Below, piece by piece: positions 42,789 through 54,000 of a stretch of DNA of 64,000 nucleotides; the first letter of the stretch is position 1, and the number at the start of each line of letters is the position of its first letter. The notes under the pieces are model-generated. The model worked only from the letters and a program-made list of their open reading frames with translations, ran no database searches and was not told the DNA's origin. Origin of the DNA: Carposina sasakii. Lineage: Eukaryota; Arthropoda; Insecta; Lepidoptera; Carposinidae. The translations under genes and the position numbers were made by a program. The stretch is from the NCBI GenBank assembly GCA_014607495.2, contig CP053163.1, forward strand, positions 4,568,716 to 4,632,715, in the 5' to 3' direction.

Positions 42789-45700
42789 TTAATACCTTTT
42801 AAGCCCTTGATAGAGTCCAGTATAATATCCACTCATGTACCAGCTGAGTAGCATTGAGGAAACTGCTTGATCTTCAGTGTCGTTTGAGTTTGAGTGGAGT
42901 GTGATTGGAGGTGGTGGAGGTATTGGCATATCCATTCCACCCATCTGAGGAACAGATACAATACTTAGTGCCAGTATCTCTGGGACTATTCATCACTTGC
43001 TGATAAGTTCCAGATAACCTAAAAAAGTTAACACTAAACTAGTGTCAGACAGGTAAACCCATACTTATTAGTAAGAAACTGACATAAAATTAGTGATTAT
43101 CTTTTGACACGAGATTTGAAATATTGAAAAAAAAATAATCAGATGTTCCGGATACATTTCAGTGCAGTAATTATTCGAGATTGTATGGAACAGCTGATTT
43201 TTTTTCTTCAATATATCGGAGTTGGTCCCATAGTGAAAATTGTTTCTTTTTACCTACCTAGTTTCGTGTCAAAAGATAAGCACTAATTTTGGATAAACCT
43301 TATACAGGATAATTTTTGGTCGTCAACGTTCCCAAAAACTACGAAATCTCCTCATCATCATGATCATTTTTCTCTCAATTAAATGAGTTAAATGTTTAAT
43401 TTATTTAACTTTGTTCTTTTTTCAAAATTTATGATTTGTTTTTTTTTATCGTATGGAATTACCTTCTTTATTATGTTTTTTTTACCCAATTAGTTACACA
43501 ATTTAAGGCTGATCCATAATATAATATTTTTTAAATATAAATATAGGCAGGTAACGTACACAAAAAATGACGACCGATTGGTGTAGTTGGTAGTGGCCCT
43601 GCCTGCGGCGTCATAGGTCCTGGGTTCGAATCCCGGTATATGATGAAAAATTATATGTACATTGATATGATGAAAAATTATGTTTGTTTCAGAGTCATGG
43701 ATGTTTCTATATTTATCTATGTATTTATATACCGTTGCTTAGTACCCACGACACAAGATCTTAGGGATCTTAGTGTGGGACTAGGTCAATGTGTTGTAAA
43801 GTGTGTGAATACTTAAAAAAAAATATATATATAAATCTTATCAATTGTATTATCATTCCATATAGGTACTTACAATATCTATAAAACATTCACTATGTTT
43901 CTTGCGAATGCGAATATTCGTTACATCACTAGTATAGAGCACGTAACCTTTGTTAAGGGTGGCAACGAAAAAATATAAAATTTCAAGAAAATTGGTTGCA
44001 TAAAGTGTGAAGAGGTAACAAACAAACAAACCTACTTTCACATTTATAAAAAGCTAGTATAATGGCTAATAACTAGTTATGTAAACTCTACAGCTAAATA
44101 GTTTTTAAGAAACTTACATTTCTTAACATGCTAAGGGTGGGCATTGGGATATCTGGTAGATCAAAACCGTTCATATGTCTCTGCACTTTCTTCTTTTTCT
44201 TAGACTTCTTGGGATTCTGATAGGATTTATCTGAAATTTTAATTTGTAACATGTCAATAAGAGCATTCTGGACAAACCTCAAAAGGATCTTATTTCATGC
44301 AGTTGCAGTGAAGGTTATTGCTTAGCTGATGTTCTAAAAATGACAACTGATGTCCAAAATTAATAATGGTGATGAATGATAAAAAATATGGTTAGGTTAG
44401 GTTTTCAATAGCACATGTGTGGCACTAGATTCACTAGAACATCATTTAAGACCATCCAGAACAGACACATGTAAAATAATGTAAATCATCAGTGACAGGT
44501 TGCTAGCTCATAATCAGAGGGAATACCCAAGTACCTATGACAAATATCCATTCCAGAAAAGCCCTGCTGCCACCTGTGCTCATCACAGGTAAAGAAAATT
44601 AAATATGTTATGTCACCTGGACTCAATGTTGGATGCTGGCTGCCTTCCAATGTATTGTCATTCTGAGACTGACTTTCTAGCAGGTCATCATCTTCTCGAT
44701 CTCTTGATGCAATCGCAATCTGATGTGTGCGCTCCTCACTTCCCTTAGTGGGTTTTAGTGAACTTAAAGCTACTATTTCAGAGTTTTCATATCCTGCAAT
44801 TAGGTTTTTTTTTAAAGGTTAACCATGGAGGCAATAAAGGTTAACCTACTATTTTTCGATTTTGCAAACAAGTTTTTGTTTGTACACATTAAATATAGAA
44901 AATGCTAGTTAAAAACAATAATAAAACTATTTAAAAAAAACGATTCTAACCCTAAACAATTTTCAAAAAATGCAAGGCGTTACTCTCTAGTAGAATGGAT
45001 GCCGGGTACTTAAAGTTAAGCACAAACTTTTCATACTCTGTAACACTATCAAAACTATTGCTTGCCTCACTGTACTGAGTCAATAAAATATTATTACCTA
45101 AAAATTTGACAACACACTCAGTATCACTGATTATCCTCATCACAAATGCCTCATACTCCAGCCCATCAGCCTCATACTTGGCTCGGCAAGGCATGCCAAC
45201 CTTCCATTTTGGGAAACACTCCTTTTTCTCCGCATTCTTTGAAGATTGCTTACCCTTTACCTTTGAGTTCTTGGATTCTGAAATGAAGTACTTATCATTA
45301 TGTGTATTAACTAAGTTTTAAAGTATTTTCTATTTGGCTATATATTACATAATAGTAGTGGCTTTTCTTGCTGGAACCTGATCCCAGTACCTCTAGTCTA
45401 ACTTTGAACCTAAATCACCAATGAATCCACTCCAAACTTTTTCTTGTTTTAGTAATATTAGGTTAATTCGCAAATCATTTTTATAATAAAACTAGTTGTT
45501 GCCCGCAACTCTGTTGGCATGGACTACAGAATATCCTTCTCCATACTATCACTATGCATGATAAACTTACTTTCTTATCTACATAATTTATACAATATCT
45601 ATGTACAGTTACTCCTTGATGATAAAAATAAATTATGGTAGTTTAGGAGGTAGACTGACTTAACCTTAACCTAACCACTGATTACGTGAAAGCAATAGGG

Positions 45701-46042
45701 GCTAGCTAGACGTGGATAGGCAGTTAACCAGTAGGTAACTTCGTTTTTCTTATATTCAAGTTTATACTGAAATTTACCTTCTCTAGATGCCGTATTTGTG
45801 GACATGGCCACGCGTTTTGCAACTTCAGCGTTAGCAATTCGTATTGCTTTATCATAAGCATCATTAAGCTTCCTATCATCCCAGATGTCCTCTTCATCTT
45901 CGTCTCCTTCGGTTTCAGACTAAAAATAAGATAACTATATGGACAGAAACTTTAGCATATCGCATTCATAACATGGGTAAAACGAGATACTTACAATAAT
46001 TGGGTTTTCTTTCATGTATAAAATTTCACATTTCTTATTCAT
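42789..46042 (-). CDS. Smn: Survival motor neuron protein, six coding exons
   Basis: Coding exons, 5' to 3' on the minus strand: 45995-46042, 45778-45919, 45098-45277, 44617-44793, 44118-44230 and 42789-42944 (271 aa). All junctions are GT/AG and in phase. SMN nucleates the Gemin complex that loads Sm proteins on snRNAs. Visible parts: Gemin2-binding segment with [18 protein letters not shown] (about 27-44); Tudor domain from KWKVG (87) through VVKFLGYENSE (about 129), with the conserved Gly codon split between exons 3 and 4; Lys-rich run KKSKKKKK; proline run PIPPPPP (227-233); and the C-terminal YG box [18 protein letters not shown] (250-267), which drives oligomerisation. ATG 46040 is chosen as first in frame; a second ATG is nine codons later. 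Introns contain SINE and MITE fragments. Confidence 0.96.
43569..43825 (+). mobile_element. tRNA-headed SINE in SMN intron 5
   Basis: A-box-like GTGTAGTTGGTAGTGG and B-box GGTTCGAATCC near the head. The tail includes AGTACCCACGACACAAGATC and ends in an A-rich run. Copies: 46312-46548 (reverse), 62427-62624 (reverse) and 53510-54185 (split by a MITE). Confidence 0.75.
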
Positions 46043-46311
46043 TTTACTTACTATTAAAATAAGGAGAGGAGATGAGATACAGAAGTATTACAAAAATGCC
46101 TTTATAGGTATGTACTATGTATTTATTACTTATATTAAATAAATAATTTTCTTTCCTCAACAGCCAGTGAATATTTTTTTATTTGTAAAAAAATGACTGA
46201 CATGACACAAAGACTGACAGCCAAAAAATAAATAAAGTTTTAATCCCAAAAGATAGGCAAAGGAACGACGTCATTCGAGTTTAAAATTATTGTCGAGAGA
46301 ATATTTAATAC

Positions 46312-46548
46312 TTTTTTTTTTACACACTTTACAACACATTGACCTAGTCCCACACTAAGATCCCTAAGGTCTTGTGTCGTGGGTACTAAGTAACGGTATA
46401 TAAATACATAGATAAGTATATAAACATCCATGACTCGGAAACAAACATCGATGTTCATCACATCAATGTTTGCACCTACCGGGATTCGAACCCAGGACCT
46501 ATGGCGCCGCAGGTCGGGCCACTACCAACTACACCAATCGGCCGTCCT
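46312..46548 (-). mobile_element. tRNA-headed SINE, reverse copy
   Basis: Inverse of the 43569-43825 family. It runs from T-rich tail to head (GGGATTCGAACCCAGGACC is the inverted B box), ending at the CCAATCGGCCGTC head. Confidence 0.75.
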
Positions 46549-46675
46549 ACTACTACTACTACCAAAAACTCAACAATGGCTGTATGAACGTAGTTTCCCT
46601 CTGCTTTCCTTAGGGAACAAAAAATAAAACTTTTTAGGTTATCTTTCTACGAGGTTATTGTACATATTTATGAGG

Positions 46676-47891
46676 ATTCGGCGGGAAAAGCTGTGAAAAT
46701 CAAAAATTATTTGTAAATGGCTTGCGTGTGTCCGTAAAGTGATAAGTTATATTTTGATTACTTGTGATGTGAATCTAGTGCGTGTGCATGGTTTTATACG
46801 CAGGTAAGCTGAGTAAAACTTTAGCCGGAATACGATCTCTTCATGGGCCCATGTAAGTTGTTTCTGCAATTATTTTTCATTTTGACTAACTTTACACTTG
46901 TTCTTGAGGATTTTCCCGACGTTTCCATTCATCACCATCATCATTATCATCCCATAAATTCAGAAATCATTTACTAAAGACAATGGCTGTATGGGCTTAG
47001 TTCCCCTTGCCTTTCCTTCGGGATAAACTATAAAAAAAAAAATCTACTTAGTTTGTGTTTAAGTGTCGGCGGGAAAAGCTGGAAAGGTGCAGGTGTAATT
47101 TTCTTGTGAAAATCAAAAATTATTTGTAAATGGCTTGCATGTGTCTGTAAAGTGATGTTTTCTGGTAGATAAGTTATATTTTGACTACTTGTGATGTGAA
47201 TCTAGTGCGTGTGCATGGTTTTATACGCAGGTAAGCTGAGTAAAACTTTAGCCGGAATACGATCTCTTCATGGGCCCATGTAAGTTGTTTCTGCAATTAT
47301 TTTTAATTTTGACTAACTTTACACTTGTTCTTGAGGATTTTCCCGACGTTTCCATTCATCATCATCATTATCATCCATCATAAATTCAGAAATCATTTAC
47401 TAAAGAAAATGGCTGTATGGGCTTAGTTCCCCTTGCCTTTCCTTCGGGATAAACTAAACAAACAAACAATTGTGTTTAAGTACCATATTCGGGATTCGGC
47501 GGGAAAAGCTGGAAGGCAGCGGGTGTAATTTTCTTATGAAAATCAAAAATTTTTTGGAAATGGCTTGCATGTGTCCGTAAAGTGATGTTTTCTGGTAGAT
47601 AAGCTATATTTTGATTACTTGTGATGTGAATCTAGTGCGTGTGCATGGTTTCATATGCAGGTAAGCTGAGTAAAACTTTAGCCGGAATACGATCTCTTCA
47701 TGGGCCCATGTAAGTTGTTTCTGCAATTATTTTTCATTTTGACTAACTTTACACCTGTTCTTGAGGATTTTCCCGTCGTTTCCATTCATCACCATCATCA
47801 TTATTTATCATCCCATAAATTCAGAAATCATTTACTAAAGACAATGGCTGTATGGGCTTAGTTCCCCTTGCCTTTCCTTCGGGATAAACTA
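46676..47891 (+). repeat. Three tandem copies of a ~0.39-0.43-kb unit with GGCGGGAAA and a splice donor
   Basis: Units begin at GGCGGGAAAAGCTG (about 46679, 47067 and 47497). Each contains TGTGATGTGAATCTAGTGCG, then GCAGGTAAGCTGAG (an ideal donor), GATCTCTTCATGGGCCCATG, and a closing block CTTTCCTTCGGGATAAACT. The first unit lacks about 40 bases. GGCGGGAAA is an E2F-type motif. The array ends 170 bases upstream of the hnRNP M-like start codon and may be a triplicated promoter and non-coding first exon. Confidence 0.8.
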
Positions 47892-48060
47892 AAAAAAAAA
47901 AACATATTCCATATAATCTATTACATATAGTAAAAATAGGTCGTATATTCTGCAAACCAACCTTCCAATCTTTATCTGACAAGGTAAAGCAAAAATCATA
48001 GTATTTACGTACGATATTAATGCAATATGTAAAACCGTAAAACTACAAGTCGATGGTGCG

Positions 48061-51000
48061 ATGGCTGATACAGGCAAACAGAAAACAGAGGCAACGGCAT
48101 CAGCTGAACATGAATTATCCAAACAATCAATAAAAAGGAAACGAGATATGATTGGTATGGACGGTAACAAAATGGCAATTGCCTATTGCATATATTTAGA
48201 AAGTTTACCAGAGGATTGGACTACCAAACAGATACATGATTTTATATCAGATGGGGTAAGGTGTATTGCAATATTTTAAATTATCACAAATTATAACTGT
48301 TCTACACCTGTAGGTCCAAGAGAGTATAGGCAATAAGGCAATTATAATGTAACTAGCAAATTTTATCCCACCTATTTCAGGATTTCGTCAAATCCCCTTT
48401 GTTGCTTTTAGCACTAATCTGCTCTTTTTTCTAAATTGCAGTGTGGAGAAACAGACTCAATAGAAATTATGAGGGATGAGGAAAACTTTACAGGAGTTGT
48501 GAAGTTGGGTTTTACAAATATGCAAAGAGGTTTAAATGCATTGGAGTCTTTGAAATCAAAGAATGTCAAAAGTGATTATACAATTAAAGTTAATGGGACC
48601 ACATGTATAGGTAATTGTATTGTTTTACCTGCTATGAAGTTCTTAGTACGTGCAGTGGTGACAGTATTTTGCTTCTGTGATATAAGCAATACCATGCACA
48701 GTCTCCCTTCAACTTCTGCTCTGGTATCTATATGTATGGCCTGCACAAACTGCATAACTACAAAGATTTACTGCAACTTACCACCTTCAACTGTATGGCA
48801 CTTTAATGTAGGTACTAGGGTTTGCAATTTGAATGTCCCTTTTTTTTAATATCCACTCCAATTTCAAATTTGAATAATTCATTTAAATTATTCAAAATTC
48901 GAAAAGTTAATAAAGCATGGTAGATGTCCCACTGCCGGCGAGAAAACGACAAACTATTGGTGATTTTCTCGCTCAAGAAACAGACAATAGATATACGATC
49001 TGTGTAAGGTGGTCATGAGCAGGGGCGGCTCCTGATATTTTTAGATGGGGGTTCACATTTTTTAAATATGTCTGCATGCAAAATTACAGTTTGGAAACGC
49101 CGTGCGTGTTCACGCCCTTAAGAGAGTAAGGAAGTATTTTCTTTGATCCTTTAACGAATGAAATGATCCTCAATCTTAAAATTCAGATGACCTAATGAAA
49201 CACATTAAAGACAACCATTTCGCGTTTTAATTCGAACTAAGCGACATCTAGTGGCCGCATACGCACACTACGAATTAATGTGAGCGGCGCTCCAGACTAG
49301 GCTAATTTTTCATACGAAATCTTCTGTTCCACCCGCCGGCCTATGTCGGTATGTCTCTTTCGCACCAGTGGCGTAGCTAGGTAACTAGGGGCCCTGGGGC
49401 AAATAAAAAATGGGGCCCCACTGCTATCTCAACTAATTAGATTTTGAGGAATTTTTGTTGACTATCTTCTCTTTATATATTTAGATATAGATGGTGTAAA
49501 ACTAACACATCTGAGATTCGCCGACGATATAGTAGTCTTTGCAAACACGGCAGAAGAACTACAGCAAATGCTAGTAGAACTGAATACAGCTAGTAAAGAG
49601 GTAGGGCTCTTAATGAACCTCCAGAAAACAAAAGCCATGACCTTAGTATGGAATCCAAAGTGATAGAAGTAGATGACAACACCATTGACTATGTATCCGA
49701 ATATATACCTAGTCAGTGCTTAAATTCTGTCACAAACAAAATTGGCTATAAAATGAAAACTAGTCATGATATTCAAAAAAAGTTTTTTTTAAAAAAAAAG
49801 GTAATTTAATTAGCTTACATTAAACACAAAATTTATTCGAAATGATTGCCACCATTTTTCACACAAGCCTTCAATCTTCGCGGCCAGTCATCAATAGCAG
49901 CACGGACCATATTCATGTCGATATCGGCCTCTGCTTTAATCAATGATGACTTTAGGCTGCTCAAATTTTTGTGAGGTTTAGAACAGACCTTATCCTCCAA
50001 TTCCTGCCAAATTTTGTAATCCAGTGGATTGAGGTCAGGGCTAGATGAGGGCCAATCTTGATGCCTTATTAGCTCGATATTCTGGCGCTCGAACCACTCC
50101 TGAGTTGTTTTGGCCTTATGCGCTGGTGCCGAGTCCTGTTGAAACACAAATGGCCGTCCTCCAAAGAGTGTCTGGGGCAGATCTTTTACTATGCGATCTA
50201 AAACCGTGTCTTGGTACACTTTTGCACTGGTTTTGACACCTTTTTCACAAAAATGCACTTCAGTAGGGCCATAGTAGGACACTCCCAACCAAATCATGAT
50301 TGATGATGGATGATGGCCGTGCTGCACTCTAGGAATGGCATTTCCAGCGGCCGCAGAGCTGGTAGCGTACACCCTGTCATTTTGTTTGTTGTACTTCTCT
50401 TCGATATTAAAAATTTTCTCGTCTGTAAACAGGATATCGCGGTGTCCGTTTCTTGCGTACCGCTTTAGCAAAACTTTGCATTTCTTGGCTCTCATAGCTA
50501 TCAGACGCGCGTTCAGAAGATGCCCACTCTTTTTTCGGTATGCTCGTAGTCCCAGGTCTTCATTGAGTACTTTTTTTACGGTACTTCTGGTTAATCCCAT
50601 CTCCAAAGCCATCAGTTTCTGTTTGCGGACGGGATTACTTGCAATACGCGCCTTGATTGCTTTGATGACCCCTGGAGTCCTAACGGAACGAGGTCTGCCG
50701 TTTCTTTTCTTGTCATCGACACTAGAGGTTTCATTGTACCTCTTGATGGTACGGTACACGATCCTCTTCGTGAGTTTTAACTTTTGAAGCAAGTTGAATA
50801 TCGTCTTCGGTGGATGGCCGCAACGATGCAATGCAATTACTGCTACTCTATCCTCTTTGCAAGTCCACTCCATCGTAAAAATGAATGAATGTAATTGTGA
50901 TTTGGCAGATTATTAATCAAAAAATATTCAAAAATCGAACACCATTTCATTTTTTTTTCTAGGTGTTCTATTTTTAAAATAAATAGCCAGTGACAGTATT

Positions 51001-54000
51001 TAAGAACCGACTAGGTATACTTAGGTCAATTAATATCCAACCATGACTCAACAACAAAGGAAATAGACAGGAGAATTGGAAATGCATGGAAGAGATATTG
51101 GTCCCTAAGGGAAGTTATGAAAAATAGCCAAACAAGCATGTATATCAAGAGAAAACTCTTTAACACATGCATTCTACCAATCTTTACGCATGGCTGCCAA
51201 ACATGGGCGCTCACCAAAGCACAGTGTAAAAAATTGAGTATAACCCAGAGAGCCATGGAAAGAAGTATCATACAGAAAAGAAGAATCGACAAAATAAGTA
51301 ATAAGAACTTAAGAGACAAAACAGGGATAGCTGATGTTACATACAAAACAAAACAACTAAAATGGAAGTGGGCAGGACATACTATAAGGGGAGTAGATAA
51401 ATGGAGCAAAATTGTTACATTATGGCATCCTAGAGGCCATAAAAGAAATAGAGGTAGGCAACATAAAAGGTGGGTGATGAAATAGAAGAGATGGCGGGAA
51501 AGACCAAAACATGGACCAGACTAGTGCACAATAGAGACGAATGGAAAAGGATGGGGGAGGCCTTTGCCCAAAGGCACACAGAAGCAGTTACTGTACTTTA
51601 AGAAATTAAAAGAAGAAAAACAATACATAATTTTAATATGTTTCTGATTAAAGGCTATTATAAATAAATTATAAATAAATAAATAATCTTCTCTTTATTG
51701 CACGTGACTAGACATTACCAAGAATTTTTGAAGTTTACGAGCCCCATAATTGAAAGACTGCTTAGATATATAATAGATGCGCGAACGTAGCGAGTGCGAA
51801 ATTTTTTCTCGTATTTACCACGTAATTTGTCTATTACCTTCTTGAAAATTCAAGCTCTACCGAGAATTTCTGACCATTGCTAAAACATGAGATAGGTTAC
51901 AATCGGGTAGATATTACCAAGAATTTTTGGAGTTTACGAGCTCCATAATGGGGTAGTTTCCTATGGTTGAATCTTAATAACATTTTTATTTTTATTCTTT
52001 ATTGTACACATACAATTATATACAGACAGAAATTATGAAAGAAAATGTACAAAGGCGTGCTTATCCCTGAGAGATTTCTTCCAGCAAACCATTAGGGAAA
52101 GTGATAATCTTATTCTTATCAGAATAAATGATCATAATCATACCTATATGTAAAATTACAATTTGATTATGTGTCCAAATGAGGTAGTAATAAGCCTTCA
52201 AAGTTAAGTGGGCAACTCCATTTTTCAAATGTGAAATTGATTGAAAATTATAACATTACATGTCCACCTGCATCATTTACAGCAACTTTTGTTTTGTAAC
52301 CATATTTATAAACGCAATATGTATTTAATTTATAGCTGTAGAACAAAAGTTCATTTACGCACATAGAAGTTGCTTAAAGAGTGACGTCACGTCGTGGTAG
52401 CCGTTTGTATGGAGCATTTTTTGGCAAGTCTAAAATTGTGATTTTGAAATCGTTATAATAATATCCCGGAAAGTTTTCATGCTAGCAGTTTTTCTTTTGC
52501 AAATGTTCTTTTATTTTATGATCTTTCGATATAAATACAAAAAAAAAAACTGTAAATGACCCTATTATTGAAAACTAAAAGACTGCTCAGTCACATAATA
52601 GATTTTTAGCATAATATAAATTTTTTCTCGTATTTACCATATAACTCACGTAAAAAGTCTATAAATTTTTGAAAATTCAAGCTCTACCCGAGAATTTCAG
52701 TAAGGATTCGAGGGCCCCCTGAGTTTGAGAGCCCCGGGGCATTCCCCCGCCTAGCTCCTAGGTAGCTACGCTACTGGCCCTCTAACTTGGAGGGCCCCCT
52801 GAGCTCCGGGGCCCTGGTGCACTGCACCACCTGGCCCTATGATAACTTTTTTTTAAATACAATTTGCCACTCACGTAGTCCTTATTGGTCTGTCTGGAGT
52901 GGCGAGATTGTTCCGTTTACATAATACTTTTTAATTAAATGTAAGTTATTTCTAGGCGACTGTACAAAGTCTCTTATTAGTTCAGCAGGCATTTCGTTAA
53001 TTATATCCGGTAGCATATACTCCTATGTGCGTGTACCATATACTCGTACATTGTTATATTTTGGCAGGCTAAATGTTTTTGTATAGGTCAGCGTTCTCAT
53101 ACAAGTTGGTCTAACTTTTAATTCTACTATTTCGCTACTGTTTCGCACTCATTGAATACAGTACTAGGAATCGTACCAAATTTCGTTTCGTTAGAGCGCG
53201 ATCGCTAGCGCTCCACTCGATGAATAATAAGGTATATTTGTATTTATATATTAACTTGTGTCACATTATGTAACTATGCAAATATTCTTTCAGTGGCCAG
53301 TATTCATGGTAGCAGTGACACAGATGACTCTGATACAGGATTACCACCTGTAGTCAAAAGGTTGGTTTGTTTCAGCCTTTTTCCTCCGCTCATAAATTTT
53401 TGTATTGTTTTATCTCTCTCACCCATCAAATACTCTTCATCTGCCCTGTTATAATATTAATGTACTGGAATATAGAAAAATTATAAGCTGTATGAATGAT
53501 TGATTTTTTTCATCTAAACACTACAAGTGGCTTAGTGATTATAACATTGACAAACTATTGGCATACTGACCTTGCCTGCAGCTTAATAGGTCCTGCTTGG
53601 GTTCTAATCCCGGTTAAAGCAAACTTTGATATGATGAATAATGATGTTTATTTGTGTGTCATGGCTGTTTCTATAATATATACAGGGTGATTTTTGGTCG
53701 TCAACGTTTCCGAAAACTACGGAATCTCCTCATCATCACGATCATTTTTCTCCATGGAAGCATACCTGGGAAGTGTCTGGTTTCCAAAATATTAGGGTCC
53801 AAAGTTGAGTAAATAGACTGCGTTTTTCTGCATAAATGCACATAGACGCGCGTAGCAGGATTTTTTCACGAAAAATAATTAATATCTGTCTATAAAAAAA
53901 CTAACATAAACACTAGACACTATAAATTTCGCACGATCAAGGAATTTAATTTTTAAAAAAAAAAAAAAAATTTTTTTTCCCCAGCATTTTTTTTGGCATA

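Larger units (their letters stand above)
46043..48060. other. Head-to-head intergenic region, SMN / hnRNP M-like
   Basis: Two start codons face away from each other across 2.0 kb. The interval contains a reversed SINE (46312-46548) and a triplicated repeat (46676-47891). Promoters of both genes must lie here, but no TATA box or initiator can be assigned with confidence. Confidence 0.5.
49484..51601 (+). pseudogene. RTE-type LINE reverse transcriptase fragment, split by a mariner
   Basis: The left part encodes VKLTHLRFADDIVVFANTAE (the FADD catalytic motif) and MNLQKTKAM, then shifts frame. The right part (from about 51018) encodes YLGQLISNHDSTTKEIDRRI, FNTCILPIFTHGCQTWALT and LKWKWAGHTIRG, and ends EAFAQRHTEAVTVL. 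The two halves meet exactly at the mariner. 5'-truncated and frameshifted, so inactive. The YLGQ and HGCQTWALT phrases are typical of insect RTE/endonuclease-reverse-transcriptase LINEs. Confidence 0.75.
49366..53140 (+). mobile_element. Nested hAT-like element with TTTCGCAC target duplication
   Basis: Starts CAGTGGCGTAGCTAGG and ends TTTCGCTACTG. The flanking 8-mers are identical (TTTCGCAC at 49358-49365 and 53141-53148) and restore the interrupted host repeat when one copy is removed. Inverted ends match over about 8 bases. It carries no hAT transposase that I can see; much of its 3.8 kb is other inserted elements. Confidence 0.65.
49020..53225 (-). mobile_element. hAT-like element of the 54873 family, interrupted
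   Basis: 49020-49365 begins CAGGGGCGGCTCC and matches the inverse of the right part of 54873-56085. The match resumes at 53141-53225 after the nested element. The far end is missing, stopping near GCGCTCCACTCGATG. A relic without coding capacity. Confidence 0.7.
48611..53293. other. Intron 2 of the hnRNP M-like gene: nested transposons
   Basis: Outer to inner: hAT-like relic (49020-49365 plus 53141-53225), a second hAT-like element (49366-53140), an RTE-type LINE fragment (49484-49707 plus 51018-51601) and a maT mariner (49708-51015). The part 51601-52850 contains direct repeats of ACCAAGAATTTTTG-type sequence (about 51718 and 51913) and further GGGGCCC-rich hAT-type ends. No host exon is apparent inside. 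Confidence 0.7.

Noticed and set aside
50335..50787. 150-codon plus-strand frame
   Set aside because: Antisense shadow of the mariner transposase.
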